The position numbers and the translations under genes are program-made. The notes below the pieces were generated by a model that worked only from the letters and a program-made list of their open reading frames with translations, ran no database searches and had not been told where the DNA came from. From NCBI GenBank assembly GCA_026713825.1, contig JAPONS010000033.1, positions 1-63,254 on the forward strand: DNA of 63,254 nt, given 5' to 3'. This DNA comes from Chloroflexota bacterium (lineage in GTDB: Bacteria > Chloroflexota > Dehalococcoidia > Lucifugimonadales > UBA1127). Each line of letters begins with the position of its first letter. Within the stretch, counting starts at the first letter, position 1. Below, in pieces: positions 46,866 to 55,620 of the stretch.

Positions 46866-47053
46866 TGTCCCCCTCCTACTGAATCTGTAAGAGCACCCAA
46901 CCAAATCCGCATGAGGTGTGGTTGCAGTTGCGCATACTACCAGCGCATACTCCCGTAGGTCAATCAGCCTATTGGCCAGTTGTCCGTAGGATATGCGCAC
47001 GGCGCACTCACCTGCCTAGACGCATTCCGAGAAGAATCGGTTCCCTACTGCGT

Positions 47054-47968
47054 CTACTCCGCCTCCGAGAGCCGTCGCTGTGCCTCGGCGTACACGTCCG
47101 GGGGCAGCGGGCCGAGCTCCGCCGTGCGCAGGTTGTCCGCCAGGTGATCGGCGTTCGCCGTGCCGACGATGGTGGTGTGCATGCTCGGATTGGAGATGGT
47201 GTAGCGCAGCATGAACTGCGTGCGCGTCATCCCTTCCAGCAGCTCGTTCAGGTTGGCCTTGTCCCACAGCGCCCACCGGTCGCCGCCGTGGCCGCCGCCG
47301 TCCGGGTCGCCCTTGGCGACGCCGCCGCGAACGATGACGCCCGCGCCCGCCTCGCAGGCCCGCGCCATCGCGTCCTCGTGCTCCCGTTCGACGGCCGAGT
47401 AGGGTATCTGGAAGGCGTCGAACACGCCCAGGCCGATCTGGTCGGGCAGGTTGGGCAGCGTGCCGGACATGCCCAGGAAGCGGATCTTGCCCTCGCGCTG
47501 CAGGTCCAGCAGCGCCTCCACGGCGCCGTGCTGCTCCAGCACTGACGGGGACGGGCTGGCGTGGAACTGCACCAGGTCAAGATGGTCCGTGTTCATCCGG
47601 CGCAGGCTCTGCTCGACGCCGGCGACGATGTTCTTGCGCGTGAAGACGTGGGGGAATCGCCCGCCCGTCAGCGCCGCGTCCGCGGGAGGCTCGCTGTCGC
47701 CGGCCCAGCAGCCGCACTTGGACGCCAGGAAGTACTCGTTCCGGCGGTGCGGGATGTACCGGCCGATGAGCTCCTCGCTCACGCCGTAGTCGATGGACGT
47801 GTCGATCATGTTGATCCCGCCGTCCAGCGCCGCGTTCAGGATGCGCCCGGCCTCCTCCGGGTCGATGTCCCGGCCGCGCGGCGCGCCCCGCAGCTCCATC
47901 GCGCCGTAGGCCAGCGCCGTAACCTCGTATCCGGTGCGCCCCAGGGTCCGTTTCACAATGTCCGCCAT
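47054..47968 (-). CDS. Aldo/keto reductase
   Basis: A 304-residue NADPH-dependent reductase. It begins RTLGRTGYEVTALAYGAMELRG. Active-site residues are Asp and Tyr in INMIDTSIDYGVSEELIG, Lys in EYFLASKCG and His in LDLVQFHASPSP. It has a GDPDGGGHGGDRWALW loop near residue 225 in place of a longer cofactor loop. Its ATG follows directly on the stop of the Cys-rich gene upstream (TAG-ATG), so the two are cotranscribed. The substrate is unknown. Confidence 0.9.
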   Translation of the reverse strand: MADIVKRTLGRTGYEVTALAYGAMELRGAPRGRDIDPEEAGRILNAALDGGINMIDTSIDYGVSEELIGRYIPHRRNEYFLASKCGCWAGDSEPPADAALTGGRFPHVFTRKNIVAGVEQSLRRMNTDHLDLVQFHASPSPSVLEQHGAVEALLDLQREGKIRFLGMSGTLPNLPDQIGLGVFDAFQIPYSAVEREHEDAMARACEAGAGVIVRGGVAKGDPDGGGHGGDRWALWDKANLNELLEGMTRTQFMLRYTISNPSMHTTIVGTANADHLADNLRTAELGPLPPDVYAEAQRRLSEAE

Positions 47969-48463
47969 CTAGTCCTCCCTTTCGTTTGTGATCTCTCTCA
48001 ACGCTTCCTGAAAAAGCTCAGACTCCGGCCAACGCTCCAGCAGCCGCTGCAAGACGGGCGCCGCCCGCTGTTCCCGAAACCCCATCAGTTGCCCCACCAC
48101 TACTTGCGCTATGCCCGGCGAGGTAAAGGGATACCTGTCACGGGAGACAACGTGCGCAAGTCCGTCCAGCATATTCAGCAGCGCGAGCCTGACCTCCTCC
48201 GTGTCGGGCGACTCCACCCACACTTTCCGATTGCCATTGGAATCGCCGGTGAACACCGGCCCAACCGGGACAGGCCCGCCCTCCGGCATGTGGTGCGGGT
48301 GATTGGCGCAGTAGGTGTAGAAGGGAGTCTCGATGGCAAGGCCGCGGATCTCGCAGTGGTCCTTGATTCCCTTGCCTACTCCGGACCGCTCGTAGCCCGC
48401 CGTGCCCTCGTTGACGCGGTTGTACCAGCACGTTCCGCAGCAGTCAGAGCCGCCGTTTGGCAT
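47969..48463 (-). CDS. Cys-rich protein of unknown function
   Basis: A 164-residue protein I do not recognise. The N-terminal third holds many potential metal ligands: C8CGTCW13 and, further on, HCEIRG and YTYCANHPHHMPEGG. The C-terminal part is helical and HEAT-like (RLALLNMLDGLAHVVSRDR, VLQRLLERWPESELFQEALREI). No signal peptide is seen. The ATG at 48463 is followed by the Cys cluster. It is directly fused in transcription with the aldo/keto reductase, so a metal-binding or cofactor-related role is possible. Confidence 0.65.
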   Translation of the reverse strand: MPNGGSDCCGTCWYNRVNEGTAGYERSGVGKGIKDHCEIRGLAIETPFYTYCANHPHHMPEGGPVPVGPVFTGDSNGNRKVWVESPDTEEVRLALLNMLDGLAHVVSRDRYPFTSPGIAQVVVGQLMGFREQRAAPVLQRLLERWPESELFQEALREITNERED

Positions 48464-48533
48464 GAAGTTCCTCCTGTCCCTGCCCCGCGCGCACCGAGGG
48501 CGGGTCCGATGGGTGGTGAGCTGTGTGCGTCCC

Positions 48534-49406
48534 CTAGAACCCCGGCGCCGGAATGATCGTCGCCTCCGAGCCGCCCTTGCGCCGCTCGACGATGGCGTCG
48601 GCAATCTCCAGGATGCGGTATTCCAGCAGCCTCCAGAGGTGGGTGCCTCGCTGGTAGTTGGCAGGGGCAATCTCCTCGACCCGATCGGCCCTGCGCAGGT
48701 TCATGCACTTGTTGAAGGAGTTCTGGTCATCGGGGTCGTAGACGGCCATCGTGTGGCCCTCCATCTGCGTCATCACGGCGAAGCAGGGCACGTCCGTCGG
48801 CCCGTCGCCGATGTACACCATGTTGGCGAAGGGGATGCGGTGCTCCTCGTGCGGCACGTGGTCGTTCACGTCCTTGTGCAGGTCCAGATAGCCCTTGTTG
48901 ACGCGAAAGAGGTACTGCGTCTTCTGCGTGTGGCTGATGGCGCGCTTGGGGAAATAGAGCTTGCCCGCCGCGTCCTCATCAAACTCAGACCCGAAGATCG
49001 ACTTGACGTAGGGACGGATGTTGCTGCCCTCGATGATCTCGCGCAGGCCGGAGGTGATGATGTAGTGCTCCACCGTCACCCCCTGCTCGTGGTACCTGGG
49101 CTGGTCGACGACGGCCGAGAGCTCATTGAAGACCTCTGGCACGCCGGGATAGAAGACGAGGGACATCCCCATGTGGCGAAGGTCCTGGTTGGAGAGTTGC
49201 CGGAACGCCTCGTTTTCCAGCAGCAGGCGCATCCACGCCAGCTCCGCCTCGTACGTGGTCTCCGCGACCAGCCGGTCCGTCTCCTGCCAGAACGACGCCG
49301 GGTTGAGCCCAAGTCGGGGCAGCACGGTGTCCTCGTGCATGGAATGGGGGCTCAGCGTCTTGTCGAAGTCGTAGACGATGCCGATGATGTTCTGCGGCTG
49401 CGGCAT
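48534..49406 (-). CDS. HAD-superfamily phosphatase (phosphoserine phosphatase-like)
   Basis: A 290-residue haloacid dehalogenase-like hydrolase. It has motif I D13-F-D15-K-T-L, a cap region that looks helical (residues about 25-85), motif II in VTVEHYIITSGLREII, and motif IV FANMVYIGDGPTDVPCF. The extended C-terminal region ends with HLWRLLEYRILEIADAIVERRKGG. It would remove phosphate from a small metabolite. A role in the serine branch is conceivable given serA and the aminotransferase in the same window, but they are not adjacent. Confidence 0.86.
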   Translation of the reverse strand: MPQPQNIIGIVYDFDKTLSPHSMHEDTVLPRLGLNPASFWQETDRLVAETTYEAELAWMRLLLENEAFRQLSNQDLRHMGMSLVFYPGVPEVFNELSAVVDQPRYHEQGVTVEHYIITSGLREIIEGSNIRPYVKSIFGSEFDEDAAGKLYFPKRAISHTQKTQYLFRVNKGYLDLHKDVNDHVPHEEHRIPFANMVYIGDGPTDVPCFAVMTQMEGHTMAVYDPDDQNSFNKCMNLRRADRVEEIAPANYQRGTHLWRLLEYRILEIADAIVERRKGGSEATIIPAPGF

Positions 49407-49494
49407 GTTCCCCCGCCATTACGAACGCCTGCCTGCGTTCGCAGCTGCGATTCTCCCGCTTGGACAGTCCCTCGACCGCCAGTCCCTAGAACGC

Positions 49495-49523
49495 CGTTCT
49501 TTAGAACGCCGGGCTTTAGCCCG
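49495..49523 (-). terminator. Two back-to-back hairpins at the end of aroC
   Basis: CGTTCT/AGAACG (49495-49508) and CGGGCT/AGCCCG (49510-49523) are adjacent 6-bp stems with TT/AA loops. The aroC stop codon lies in the loop of the second. On the minus strand the cores read CTAAAG, like the terminator at 238-264. Confidence 0.5.
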
Positions 49524-50724
49524 CCGCCACCGGCCACGACCGGGGGCCAATGGTCTTCTGGTACGCCTCGAAGTTGCGCCGGGTCTCCTCGATGTGGTCG
49601 CCGCCGAATTTCTCGAGGAAGGCGTCGGCCAGCACGAAGGCCACGGCGGCCTCGCCGATGACCCCGGCGGGCGGCACGTTGCACACGTCCGAGCGCTCGT
49701 AGTGGGCCTGCACGGTCTGGCCCGTGACCAGATCGACGGACGGCAGCGGCTTGGCCAGCGTCGCGATGGGCTTGATGGCGAACCGCGCCACCACGGGCAT
49801 GCCCGTGCTCATGCCGCCCTCGATGCCGCCCGTGCGGTTGGTGGCGCGGTGCCACGGCCCGCTGGCGCTTGGGTACGGCCGCTCGGCGGCGTGCCCGTTG
49901 GACTCGATGGGTTGCAGGATGTCGTGGTACTGGGAGCCGAGCAGCTCCGCGGCCTCCCACCCGTTGCCGATGGCCACGGCCTTGCACGCCTGGATCGACA
50001 TGAGGGCCAGCGAAATGCGGGCATCCAGCTTGCGCTCGTAGTGGACGTGGGCGCCGAGGCCGATGGGCACGCCCGTCGCGACCACCTCCACCATGCCCCC
50101 CACGGTGTCGCCGTCCTCCTTGGCCTTGTCGATGAGCTTGATCATCTCGGCCTCGGCCGCCGGGTCGGCGCACTGCACCGGGGACTCGACGACGCGCGCC
50201 CAGTCGACGGGGTGGTCGTAGTTGGCCCAGACGCCGCCGATGCAGACGATGTGGGAGTGCACCTCCACGCCGAACTCGCGCAGAAAGTGCTTGGCAACCG
50301 AGCCCGCGGCAACACGGGCCGCCGTCTCGCGAGCGGAAGCGCGCTCGAGGATGTTGCGGACGTCGCTCTGGCCGTACTTGATGGTGCCCGGCATGTCGGC
50401 GTGTCCGGCGCGGAGGCGCGTGACCGTGTTGCCCGGCTCCTCGACGGGCTCCGTGCTCATCACCTTGTGCCAGTTGGCAAAGTCCTTGTTCTCCAGCCAC
50501 ATGGAGATGGGCGAACCCATCGTCAGGCCGTGGCGGACGCCGGAGAGCAGCTCGGCCCGGTCCTTCTCGATGAGTTGCCGGCCGCCGCGTCCGTAGCCGC
50601 GCTGCCGCCGGGCCAGGTCCTCCTGGATGCCGTCCTCGCTGATGGCGAAGCCCGCGGGGAAGCCCTCGACAATGATCGTGAGCCCCTTGCCGTGCGACTC
50701 GCCCGCCGTCATGTACTTGACCAC
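49516..50724 (-). CDS. aroC: Chorismate synthase
   Basis: Makes chorismate from EPSP with reduced FMN. The 402 residues carry [20 protein letters not shown] at the start, then [49 protein letters not shown] (RAGHADMP here) and [30 protein letters not shown] near the C-terminal part. The GTG at 50724 has AAGGAG six bases upstream and is four codons before the conserved Met, so it is chosen over an upstream start. It is monocistronic and followed by tandem hairpins. Confidence 0.94.
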   Translation of the reverse strand: [402 protein letters not shown]

Positions 50725-50808
50725 AGGATGCTCCTTCTGAGGTGATTCATCAGCCCACTTCAGGCCCACGACAAAGATGGCCCCTAGCTAGGCTTGCAAT
50801 CCACCACA

Positions 50809-51150
50809 CTACAACAGAGGGTCGTCCCCCACTGCTTCTCTATCGTGCATCTGTTCCGCCGTATCCGACCAAACTTGCTGAGTTTCGTCCCAATGCGCGA
50901 ATGTGAGCTCTGTATCCTTTATAACCGTGTAGTTTATGCCTCCCCTCACGTGCCACGTTCGCATCCTTGTCTCCCTATGCGGTGCAATCATAGTGCTTCT
51001 TATCCACGCATAGCTGTTTGGGACATCCCGAATCTTCGCCTCCAAGTGTAGATAGTAGTCATAGGCTGCTTTGGCCATCGACTCGATAATTATTTCTGGC
51101 TCGTCATCGGACAATTCACTAGGGTGTTTCCATGGATACGCCTGATTCAT
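50809..51150 (-). CDS. Small protein of unknown function
   Basis: A 113-residue protein I do not recognise (MNQAYPWKHPSELSDDEPEIIIESMAKAAYDYYLHLEAK...). It is acidic at the N terminus and beta-rich towards the end (RTWHVRGGINYTVIKDTELTFAHW). AGGA lies seven bases before the ATG. Its base composition is less GC-rich than that of aroC and aroE, suggesting acquired DNA. It is not obviously coupled to a partner. Confidence 0.55.
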   Translation of the reverse strand: MNQAYPWKHPSELSDDEPEIIIESMAKAAYDYYLHLEAKIRDVPNSYAWIRSTMIAPHRETRMRTWHVRGGINYTVIKDTELTFAHWDETQQVWSDTAEQMHDREAVGDDPLL

Positions 51151-51227
51151 TGCTTCATCCTGCTAAAGTCGTGCGGACCGACCCTTGTCTGGTCGGCGGT
51201 CCACAGTGGCATTATAGCGGAAGCTGG

Positions 51228-51800
51228 TCAGGGGAACAGGGCCGCGGGCCGCGCGGCGGGAAAACGCCCATGGCTCTCTCCCAGCGACTCCACAGCCTCG
51301 GCTGCGCCGCCGCTGCCCACTGGCTCGACGCCGTGTTCCAGCAGCAGGTGCGCCAGGAACTGCTCGATGGTGACGAGGCCGCTCGGCAGGTGCAGGCGGT
51401 CCATCGGGGCGGCGGTGTGCTTGTGGACGGCGTTGACGTGGAGGTGGGCGTGGGGCTGGCCGGGGAGGGGCGTCAGGCTGAACTCATAGCGGAGGACCCA
51501 GGCGTCGTCATGACGGAGGTCAGAGGAGGTGGAGAAGCGGTAGTTGCAGGTGTGGAGGATGATTTCATCATTGTCGACACGGATACGCTGCTGGAAGAAC
51601 AGGAAGGTTCCAAGGGGCCGCAATTCCAACGGCAAAGAGCTAAAGCCCTGTTGCCTGCGTTCTACGATCCAGCCGCCCTGGCCGTCCCGATCCGACACAG
51701 CCAATCGGCTTTCCGTGACTGTGGTGTTGAGCATCCTATTCAAACGGTCCACATAGCGCTGCACGAGCGATCGGGGTCTCCGTCCCACCGGCGAGGTCAT
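51228..51800 (-). CDS. Protein of unknown function, second gene of a pair
   Basis: A 190-residue protein I do not recognise. The middle contains EIILHTCNYRFSTSSDLRHDDAWVLRYEFSLTPLPGQPHAHLHVNAVHKHT, a run rich in His that could bind metal. It vaguely recalls small toxin-like families with an RY...HHxH pattern, but I cannot confirm this. It begins 13 bases after the stop of the 109-residue gene at 51814, so the two are probably cotranscribed. Confidence 0.55.
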   Translation of the reverse strand: MTSPVGRRPRSLVQRYVDRLNRMLNTTVTESRLAVSDRDGQGGWIVERRQQGFSSLPLELRPLGTFLFFQQRIRVDNDEIILHTCNYRFSTSSDLRHDDAWVLRYEFSLTPLPGQPHAHLHVNAVHKHTAAPMDRLHLPSGLVTIEQFLAHLLLEHGVEPVGSGGAAEAVESLGESHGRFPAARPAALFP

Positions 51801-51813
51801 GCGACGGACTTAC

Positions 51814-52143
51814 CTACTTGCTTCGCCGCGTGATGTTTGGCCTCACGCTATAGGCGCCCGGCGCTGAGGGGCCTTCAGCGCATTCTTGTCCGCTCTTCGC
51901 CTCTGTCATCTCACGCAGCATCACTCGTGCGGCGGGTCGTTCATCCTCGTTGACCATGCTATAGAGTGACCACACCCAGTGGTCATTGAGGCCGCGGCCC
52001 AACTCACCCGCCTCGGCCCGCGTGACGAACTCAATGCCGCTCATGTCCGTGAGGAACCGGGCCTCCTGGTCAAAGCGATTGAGCCACTCTTCAAGCGTGT
52101 AAGTAACCACTTCCACTTGTTTAGCTTCTTTTCGCTTTGCCAT
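51814..52143 (-). CDS. Protein of unknown function, first gene of a pair
   Basis: A 109-residue protein (MAKRKEAKQVEVVTYTLEEWLNRFDQEARFLTDMSGIEFVTRAEAGELG...). It is basic at both ends and helical in the middle, with a low-complexity Pro/Arg tail. GGGAG lies nine bases before the ATG. It may be a small regulator or antitoxin-like partner of the following 190-residue gene, but this is only inferred from the two-gene layout. Confidence 0.5.
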   Translation of the reverse strand: MAKRKEAKQVEVVTYTLEEWLNRFDQEARFLTDMSGIEFVTRAEAGELGRGLNDHWVWSLYSMVNEDERPAARVMLREMTEAKSGQECAEGPSAPGAYSVRPNITRRSK

Positions 52144-52231
52144 AGCCGCCCGCTCCCGTGGGCCGTTTTCGCAAGAACGTTTCCGTTATACCGCAGAGGC
52201 CATCAGATGGCAAGGGCGGCCACCCCGTCCC

Positions 52232-53098
52232 CTACCCGCCCTCCACGGCCTTCCGCGCCGCCGCCATCATGACGTCCACCGGCGCGTCGAGGCCCGTCCA
52301 CAGCCGAAAGCCCCTGGCGCCCTGGTAGACGAGCATCGGCAGGCCGTTCAACATCCGGGCGCCGGCGCCCCGCGCGAGCTCCATGATTGGCGTCACCGGC
52401 GGGTTGTACACGAGGTCGTACACGAAGGCGTCGGGCGGAATGAGCGCCGCCGAGATGGGCGACGCGCCCTCGGCCGGCCCGTGCAGCATGCCCATCGACG
52501 TGCAGTTGACGATGAGGCCGACAGGCCCCCGATTGCCCAGCGCAGACGCGATTGCGGCGTCGTCGAGGGCGACGGACTGCACGGGAACGCCGTGGCGGTC
52601 GATGTCCGCAAGCAGTGACTCGGCGCGGGAGACGGTGCGGTTCGCGAGCGTCAGCGACGCCACTCCCTCGCGCAGCAGGACGCCGCACACGGCCCGCGAC
52701 ACCCCGACCGCTCCCAGCACGAGCACGTCCTGTCCCCGGACGTCAAACCCCCCTTCCTGCTGCAGCGCGTGCAGGAAGCCGTAGGTGTCCGTGTTGTAGC
52801 CGACAAGCCCGTAGTTTTCGGTGACCACGACGGTGTTCACTGCGCCTACCGAAGCCGCGTCCTCGTCCACATGGTCGAGCACCTTGATGATCTCCGTCTT
52901 GTGCGGCACGGTGACGCCGAATCCGAGCAGGTCCGAGCGGTCCTGGCTCCAGACCCATTTCGATAGCTCATCGGGCGCGACCTCCCACGCCGTGAACGTC
53001 GCGTCGACGCCGCAGTGCTGGAGGGCCGCGTTCTGGAACGCCGGCGAGGCCGAGTGCCGGATGGGGTAGCCTATGATGCCAACGCGCTTGGCCGCCAA
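52232..53098 (-). CDS. aroE: Shikimate dehydrogenase
   Basis: NADPH reduction of 3-dehydroshikimate. The 288 residues have SxS substrate motif in GYPIRHSASPAFQNAAL, catalytic Lys67 in VTVPHKTE, NTDTYGF (Asp) and C-terminal LVYQGARGFRLWTG. The nucleotide-binding loop reads LGAVGVSRAV where GAGGAARA is usual, so cofactor contacts may differ. It lies 178 bases from the start of a divergent RidA gene. Confidence 0.93.
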   Translation of the reverse strand: MAAKRVGIIGYPIRHSASPAFQNAALQHCGVDATFTAWEVAPDELSKWVWSQDRSDLLGFGVTVPHKTEIIKVLDHVDEDAASVGAVNTVVVTENYGLVGYNTDTYGFLHALQQEGGFDVRGQDVLVLGAVGVSRAVCGVLLREGVASLTLANRTVSRAESLLADIDRHGVPVQSVALDDAAIASALGNRGPVGLIVNCTSMGMLHGPAEGASPISAALIPPDAFVYDLVYNPPVTPIMELARGAGARMLNGLPMLVYQGARGFRLWTGLDAPVDVMMAAARKAVEGG

Positions 53099-53276
53099 GT
53101 GGGCCTCCTGTTTCGTAGTCGGGTCACATTGCGCGGGGGGCGACGTGTTTGTCTGCCGCTGGAGAGTATATCAGCCCTTCCGGTCGGGCCGCCGCGTTGT
53201 ACCGACAGCGCGCCGTGCCGTAGTATGTCGCTTGGCGTTTGCGTAAACCCATGTATTCGATTGAGGAGGACTCGCC

Positions 53277-53738
53277 ATGCAGGTCGAGGCAAAGATTGAG
53301 GAGCTGGGACTGACCCTGCCCACCCCCGGCACGCCCATGGGCAACTACGTCCCCGGCGTCCGCACCGGCAACCTGGTGTTCCTGAGCGGCGTCGGGCCCG
53401 GACAGGCCGGCGGCCAGCAGTGGTCGGGCAAGGTTGGCCGCGACTACACCACCGAAGAGGGTTACGAGGCCGCCCGCGGCTGCGCCCTGAACCTCCTCGG
53501 CAACCTGAAGAGCGTCATCGGCGACCTCGACAAGGTGACCCGCGTCCTCAAGGTGCTCGGCATGGTCAACGCCGACCCCGAGTTCACGTCGCCGCCCGCG
53601 GTCATCAACGGCTGCTCGGACCTGCTGGTGGAGCTCTTCGGCGAGCGCGGTCGCCACGCACGTTCCGCCGTCGGCATGGCCGCGCTCCCCAACGCCATCC
53701 CGGTCGAGATCGAGATGGTCGTGGAGGTCGAGGACTAG
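53277..53738 (+). CDS. RidA-family protein with canonical arginine
   Basis: A 153-residue single-domain RidA/YjgF protein. Unlike the six RidA domains at 3151-5458, it keeps the catalytic arginine: R129 in GRHARSAVGMAALPNAIPVEIE. It opens with a slightly longer N terminus (KIEELGLTLPTPGTPMGNYVPGVRTGNLVFLSG). It probably hydrolyses 2-aminoacrylate or a related imine. GAGGAGGA lies six bases before the ATG. It is followed by a TIM-barrel isomerase 22 bases downstream and likely cotranscribed. Confidence 0.9.
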   Translation: MQVEAKIEELGLTLPTPGTPMGNYVPGVRTGNLVFLSGVGPGQAGGQQWSGKVGRDYTTEEGYEAARGCALNLLGNLKSVIGDLDKVTRVLKVLGMVNADPEFTSPPAVINGCSDLLVELFGERGRHARSAVGMAALPNAIPVEIEMVVEVED

Positions 53739-53760
53739 CCCAGCCACAGAAGGAGGAGTC

Positions 53761-54567
53761 ATGGACTTCAAAGACCGCATTGGCAACGATTCCGGCGGCA
53801 CGCGGCTCGAGGACGCCCTGGCGTGGGCCGCTGCCAACGGCATCCGCTTCCTCGACTTCAGCGCGGACCTCGGCCCGAACGTGCTCGGTTCGTGGGACGA
53901 CGAGCGCATTGCGGGCGTGCGGGCCGCATGCCGCGAGCACGACATCCACATCGGCCTGCACACGCTGTCCGGCGTCAACGTCGCCGAGTTCTCGCCCTAC
54001 ATCTCGGACGCCGTAGACGCGTACCTCCGCGCCTACATCGACCTCGCGCAGCGCATGGCGTGCGAGTGGACCATCGTGCACGGGGGACTCCACTTCGGCT
54101 CCAACATCCAGCAGCGCTTCGACGCCTCGCTGGCGCGGCTGCAGCGGACCACTGAGTACGCCGAGTCCAGGGGCGTCCGGCTGCTGCTGGAGAACCTGAA
54201 CTTCGAGCCGGACGACGCGGAGGTGCACTACCTGGCCCACAACATCGAGGAGTGCAAGTACTACTTCGACGCGATCCAGTCGCCGAACTTCGGCATGGCC
54301 TTCACCGTGAACCACGCCAACTTGGTGCCGGAGGGGATCGACGGCTTCCTTGACGCCTTTGGCGTCGACCGCGTCGGCGAGGTGCGGCTGGCGGACAACA
54401 ACGGCGACAAGGAAGTGCACCTCCTTCCCGGTGAGGGCAACATCGACTTCCCCGCCGTCTTCCGCCGCATAGAGGGCCTCGGCTACACCGGCCACTACTC
54501 CATGGCGTTCGGCAACCTCGACGACCGCATCCGCGCGCGTGACGAGTTCGCGGGATACGCGGGGTAG
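53761..54567 (+). CDS. Sugar phosphate isomerase/epimerase-like TIM-barrel protein
   Basis: A 268-residue TIM barrel of the AP-endonuclease-2 / xylose-isomerase-like superfamily. Metal-site candidates are H in HIGLHTLSG, E in RLLLENLNFEP, H in FTVNHANLVPEG, D in LADNNGDKEVHLLPGEGNIDF and E/H near the end. AGGAGG lies shortly before the ATG. It follows the RidA gene. The substrate is unknown; such enzymes are common in carbohydrate or inositol breakdown. Confidence 0.85.
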   Translation: MDFKDRIGNDSGGTRLEDALAWAAANGIRFLDFSADLGPNVLGSWDDERIAGVRAACREHDIHIGLHTLSGVNVAEFSPYISDAVDAYLRAYIDLAQRMACEWTIVHGGLHFGSNIQQRFDASLARLQRTTEYAESRGVRLLLENLNFEPDDAEVHYLAHNIEECKYYFDAIQSPNFGMAFTVNHANLVPEGIDGFLDAFGVDRVGEVRLADNNGDKEVHLLPGEGNIDFPAVFRRIEGLGYTGHYSMAFGNLDDRIRARDEFAGYAG

Positions 54568-54637
54568 GCTTGGTCAACGCCATCCGGGGCGGAAGCGGCC
54601 CACACCGCACGGCGTCGTCTTGGCGCGCCGGAAGGGG

Positions 54638-55519
54638 GTGCCCATAGACTCGCTCGCGGGAATACTCTGGGGCGCCGTCGGCCTGCTCTGCTGGGGCACG
54701 GGCGACTACCTTGCACGCTTCGTCGCGATGCGCGTGGGCAGCCTCAGCACGGCGTTGCTCATTCAGGTGCTCGGGCTCTCCGTCCCCCTCGCATTCGTCC
54801 TCGCCTACCTCGTCGCAGGCTCCCTGCCCGAGGTCGACTGGCGCTCCGTCGCCGTCTGGGCGCCCCTGAGCGCCGCCTTCCTTGGCGGCGGCTATGCCTC
54901 CTTCTACACGGGCCTCCAGCGCGGGACCGTGACCATTGTGTCGAGCGCCTCCTCCGCGTGGCTCGCCGTCACGGTCGTCGTGGCCGTTCTCCTGTTCGGG
55001 GAACGGGTGTCCGCCGGACAGGCCCTGCTGCTGGCGATGGTGCTGGGCGGCATTCTCATGCTCTCCGCCCACCCCTCCACCCGCACCGGGCAGAGCACGG
55101 GGATGCTCTGGGGCCTGGGGGCGACGGTCGGCCTCGGCATGGCCCTCGCGTTCCTCGACCAGGTGACGGAGGCCGCGGGACCCATGCTCGCCGTGCTGGT
55201 TGTGCGAGCCCTCTCCACCGTCCCCATTGCCGCGCTGATGCGTACCCAGGGCGAGTCCCTGCGCCTGCCGAGCGGGGGCAAAGCGCTGCTGTTGCTCGCC
55301 GCCGTCGCCGTACTGGACGCCGGGGGCTTCGTCGGCTTCAACCTCGGCGTCGATGCGGCGCCCGTGTCCGTCGTCGCGCCGGTCGCCTCCGCGCATCCCG
55401 TCGTGACCGGCGGCCTCGCCGTCCTCCTCCTCCGTGAGCGCCCGCGAGTGCTCCAATGGACGGGCGCCGCCGTCACCGTCGTGGCGGTCGTTGCCCTGAG
55501 CGCGTTCACCGGCGCATAG
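54638..55519 (+). CDS. EamA/DMT-family transporter
   Basis: A 293-residue membrane protein with about ten helices and two EamA repeats; the first opens GILWGAVGLLCWGTGDYLAR and the second TGMLWGLGATVGLGMALAF. The end of each half has the VVVAVLLFGERVSAGQ and VLLLRERPRVLQW motifs. The frame is open back to 54539 but conserved sequence starts at the GTG 54638; GGAAGG lies very close to it, so the exact start is uncertain. It probably exports metabolites. It ends at a strong bidirectional terminator. Confidence 0.85.
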   Translation: MPIDSLAGILWGAVGLLCWGTGDYLARFVAMRVGSLSTALLIQVLGLSVPLAFVLAYLVAGSLPEVDWRSVAVWAPLSAAFLGGGYASFYTGLQRGTVTIVSSASSAWLAVTVVVAVLLFGERVSAGQALLLAMVLGGILMLSAHPSTRTGQSTGMLWGLGATVGLGMALAFLDQVTEAAGPMLAVLVVRALSTVPIAALMRTQGESLRLPSGGKALLLLAAVAVLDAGGFVGFNLGVDAAPVSVVAPVASAHPVVTGGLAVLLLRERPRVLQWTGAAVTVVAVVALSAFTGA

Positions 55520-55549
55520 CGGATGGAGGCGGCTTCCTGCGCGAAAGAG

Positions 55550-55585
55550 AAGCGCCCCCGGGTCGTGTGTGACCCGGGGGCGCTT
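55550..55585. terminator. Strong bidirectional terminator
   Basis: AAGCGCCCCCGGGTC (55550-55564) pairs perfectly with GACCCGGGGGCGCTT (55571-55585), a 15-bp stem with a GTGTGT loop. It lies between the convergent EamA and amidohydrolase genes. Confidence 0.85.
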
Positions 55586-55620
55586 GATGTCCTGTTCCGG
55601 CAGACCTGCCGGCCTGCGCC

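Noticed and set aside
53277-53738. Grouping the single RidA gene with the six-domain RidA operon as one system
   Set aside because: It keeps the catalytic arginine, is 48 kb away and sits in another operon, so it is likely an ordinary imine deaminase.
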